Source: Anaerotignum lactatifermentans
Lineage (GTDB): Bacteria > Bacillota > Clostridia > Lachnospirales > Anaerotignaceae
Assembly: GCF_016902535.1 (NCBI RefSeq)
Contig: NZ_JACSNY010000016.1
Location: 1 to 41,775 of the forward strand
DNA: 41,775 nucleotides
Reading direction: 5' to 3'
Position numbers and translations under genes: made by a program. Position 1 is the stretch's first letter; the number at the start of each line of letters is the position of its first letter. Shown in pieces: positions 40,523 through 41,775 of the stretch. The notes beneath the pieces were generated by a model. It had not been told where the DNA came from. It worked only from the letters and a program-made list of their open reading frames with translations, and made no database searches.

Positions 40523-40849
40523 TTAGAATTTATGGAACTGCTCCACATCCAGCACAAATACCGTAGCGCCGCCAACCTTTACCTCGATGGGCGCCAGAAT
40601 AAATCCGTGCATAGCACCGCAGGAAGAAGGCAGCGTCGCGTACTGGGTTCTGGCCTTGCTGTTTTCTTCAATGATCTTCAGGGCTGTATCCACCTGCTCA
40701 TCGGGAATCCCCGTCATAATGGTCGTATTGCCGCTTCTCAAAAATCCGCCTCTGGTAGACAGTCTGGTCACCTGGATTTCCGCGTCATTCAGATGGGCGA
40801 TTACTTCGCCCGCGTCTTCGTCCTGTATAATGGCAATGATAAGTTTCAT
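40523..40849 (-). CDS. darA: Cyclic-di-AMP receptor, PII-like (YaaQ/DarA)
   Basis: A 108-residue PII-like trimeric receptor (also named PstA/YaaQ). Seen: MKLIIAIIQDEDAGEVIAHLNDAEIQVTRLSTRGGFLRSGNTTIMTGI, where the RGGFLRSGNTT loop binds c-di-AMP in characterised members. GAGGT precedes the ATG. It sits between tmk and holB as in Bacillus. Target protein unknown in the family. Confidence 0.94.
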   Translation of the reverse strand: MKLIIAIIQDEDAGEVIAHLNDAEIQVTRLSTRGGFLRSGNTTIMTGIPDEQVDTALKIIEENSKARTQYATLPSSCGAMHGFILAPIEVKVGGATVFVLDVEQFHKF

Positions 40850-40861
40850 AAAAATACCTCC

Positions 40862-41509
40862 TTACCGATCGTTTCGCGTATATTTCTCCCGGAGCGCCCC
40901 GTCCAATGTCTGCCGGATCTGAGAAAAGACCTCTTCCACCGGCCGGTCCGCGTCAATGCGCACAATGCGCTCCCGGTTTTCCCCACATAAAACGTCATAC
41001 CCCTTATATACCTTTTCATGGAAGGCCAGCGCCTCCAGCTCCAGCCGATCCAGTTCGTGACGGTCCTCCCGCCGTTTTCTGGCAATCCCCGCCTCCGGGG
41101 ACAGATCCAGAAATATGGTCAGATCCGGTTCCAGACCGCCCGTGGCGATACGGTTCACCTCTGCCACCATATCCCCCAATCCTCTGCCATAGGCCTGATA
41201 GGCGATACTGGAATCCGTAAAACGGTCCGTCACCACCACAGTGCCTTCCTCCAGCAGGGGCAGAATCTTTTCCTCCACATGCTGGGCACGGCTGGCCGCA
41301 TACAGAAGCATTTCCGCCCGCGCCGTCATGGCCCTGTTTTCCGGGTCCAGAATCAGCTCCCGTATTTTCTCCGCCACCGCTGTGCCGCCGGGTTCCCTTG
41401 TGACTTCCACCCGGGGGCAGCGTTCCCTGAGATATGCCACCATTTTTTCCAGCTGGGTGGATTTGCCGCTGCCGTCGCTGCCTTCTATGGAAATAAAATA
41501 CCCTTTCAT
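40862..41509 (-). CDS. tmk: Thymidylate kinase
   Basis: A 215-residue nucleotide kinase (dTMP to dTDP). P-loop EGSDGSGKSTQ (residues 8-18), VTREPGGT (about 36-43), the DR motif VVTDRFTDSSIAYQAYGRGLG (about 91-111) and LID RKRREDRHELDRLE. The start at 41509 (MKGYFISIEG) has AAGGA 11 bases upstream; earlier in-frame ATGs add residues not seen in the family. It heads the six-gene cluster with promoter TTTCCA-17-TATAAT. Confidence 0.96.
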   Translation of the reverse strand: MKGYFISIEGSDGSGKSTQLEKMVAYLRERCPRVEVTREPGGTAVAEKIRELILDPENRAMTARAEMLLYAASRAQHVEEKILPLLEEGTVVVTDRFTDSSIAYQAYGRGLGDMVAEVNRIATGGLEPDLTIFLDLSPEAGIARKRREDRHELDRLELEALAFHEKVYKGYDVLCGENRERIVRIDADRPVEEVFSQIRQTLDGALREKYTRNDR

Positions 41510-41581
41510 TTTACAACGCATCCTTTTTCCAAAAAAATCGAAATGCCGCCGGAGCGGCCGCAAAACCTTCTTTTTGCAAGT

Positions 41582-41610
41582 ATTATATCATACTCCCCGC
41601 CGTTTGGAAA
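41582..41610 (-). promoter_or_regulatory. Promoter of the tmk cluster
   Basis: Minus strand TTTCCA (41610-41605), 17-bp spacer, TGA-TATAAT (extended -10, 41587-41582). Confidence 0.7.
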
Positions 41611-41674
41611 GAAAAACAGCCCCAAAGCCCTGTCCTTCCGGGGAAAACGGGCCATCCTCTCCTGTTTTTTTCCC

Positions 41675-41699
41675 TTGAATTGTCAAGTTAAATGCAACA
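41675..41699. repeat. IS30-type terminal inverted repeat (3' end of the right IS copy)
   Basis: TTGAATTGTCAAGTTAAATGCAACA overlaps the stop codon of the transposase. It matches the repeat at 83-108 in reverse orientation (TTGAATT, then TTAA/TA region, then GCAACA). It lies about 65 bp upstream of the tmk -35 box. Confidence 0.7.
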
Positions 41700-41775
41700 C
41701 CTCTGAATAATAAATCTCATAAGGCGTTCTATACCTTAAACATTTTCTGGGACGTTTGTTCATTTCATCCACTTT
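41683..41775 (-). CDS. IS30-family transposase, C-terminal end (partial)
   Basis: Minus strand from the window edge gives 30 codons: KVDEMNKRPRKCLRYRTPYE followed by IYYSEVLHLT and a TGA at 41685-41683. NxRPRKxLxxxTPxE...LHLT is the hallmark end of IS30-family (integrase-core) transposases. The rest of the gene lies beyond the right edge. Confidence 0.9.
   Translation of the reverse strand, partial: KVDEMNKRPRKCLRYRTPYEIYYSEVLHLT

Noticed and set aside
1-41775. CRISPR arrays, tRNA or rRNA genes, prophage or conjugative modules, defence islands
   Set aside because: No regular spaced repeats, no cloverleaf-like or rRNA sequence, and no phage, relaxase, restriction or toxin-antitoxin genes were recognised.

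Overview
This 41.8 kb window looks like chromosomal DNA of an endospore-forming, anaerobic, low-G+C-lineage Clostridia (Firmicutes), probably Lachnospiraceae or a related family. The evidence is Spo0A and the sporulation membrane protein YtvI, a WalRK-YycHI cell-wall operon, a Bacillus/Clostridium-type tmk-yaaQ-holB-ricT-trmN6-rsmI cluster, FeoAB, and a giant 2-hydroxyacyl-CoA dehydratase-activase fusion typical of anaerobes. Base composition is roughly 50-55% G+C by eye. Species cannot be fixed from the sequence alone. No rRNA, tRNA or CRISPR array was seen.

Both edges cut into an IS30-family insertion sequence. The first 14 bases are the start of a transposase on the minus strand, the last 93 bases are the C-terminal 30 codons of one on the minus strand, and each is bordered by a related terminal inverted repeat. 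The segment therefore lies between two same-orientation IS copies and may simply be a contig broken at a multicopy element.

Layout. 0.1-4.7 kb: small hypothetical, trmB, a long low-complexity hypothetical, a CYTH-domain protein, a DJ-1 protein, an HTH protein and a small conserved hypothetical. 4.7-8.5 kb: RpiR-type regulator, a COG2426 membrane protein with rsmA, then spo0A as a single-gene unit. 8.5-11.2 kb: feoA-feoB followed by a Nif11-like small protein. 11.3-16.8 kb: walR-walK, a small secreted protein, yycH and yycI; a tandem WalR/Pho-type box sits in front of the secreted protein-yycH-yycI part. 17.0-19.3 kb: an MFS transporter with two MarR regulators and twin palindromic operators. 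19.4-23.7 kb: pgi, a membrane-anchored LysM-G5 protein with a second WalR-like box upstream, and ispE-gntR. 23.9-28.3 kb: ytvI, cysK, a SEC-C methionine aminopeptidase and a second MFS transporter. 28.3-31.3 kb: acyl-ACP thioesterase and cardiolipin synthase (lipid operon) and a membrane-anchored hypothetical. 31.4-36.5 kb: TetR regulator plus the 1433-residue activase/dehydratase fusion, with a clear TetR operator. 36.6-41.6 kb: the tmk-to-rsmI housekeeping cluster ending in a membrane protein of unknown role.

The most notable non-coding signals are (i) four WalR/Pho-type half-sites at exact 11-bp steps, 10 bp upstream of a -10 box inside the wal operon, (ii) a dispersed palindromic repeat with two 82-bp copies and one degenerate copy, (iii) twin MarR operators, (iv) a shared TGTATACAGTA motif just downstream of the trmB and ispE-gntR promoters, and (v) a Nif11-like peptide linked to feoAB with no visible RiPP enzyme. 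No complete new defence or biosynthetic system was found; most of the window is core chromosome.
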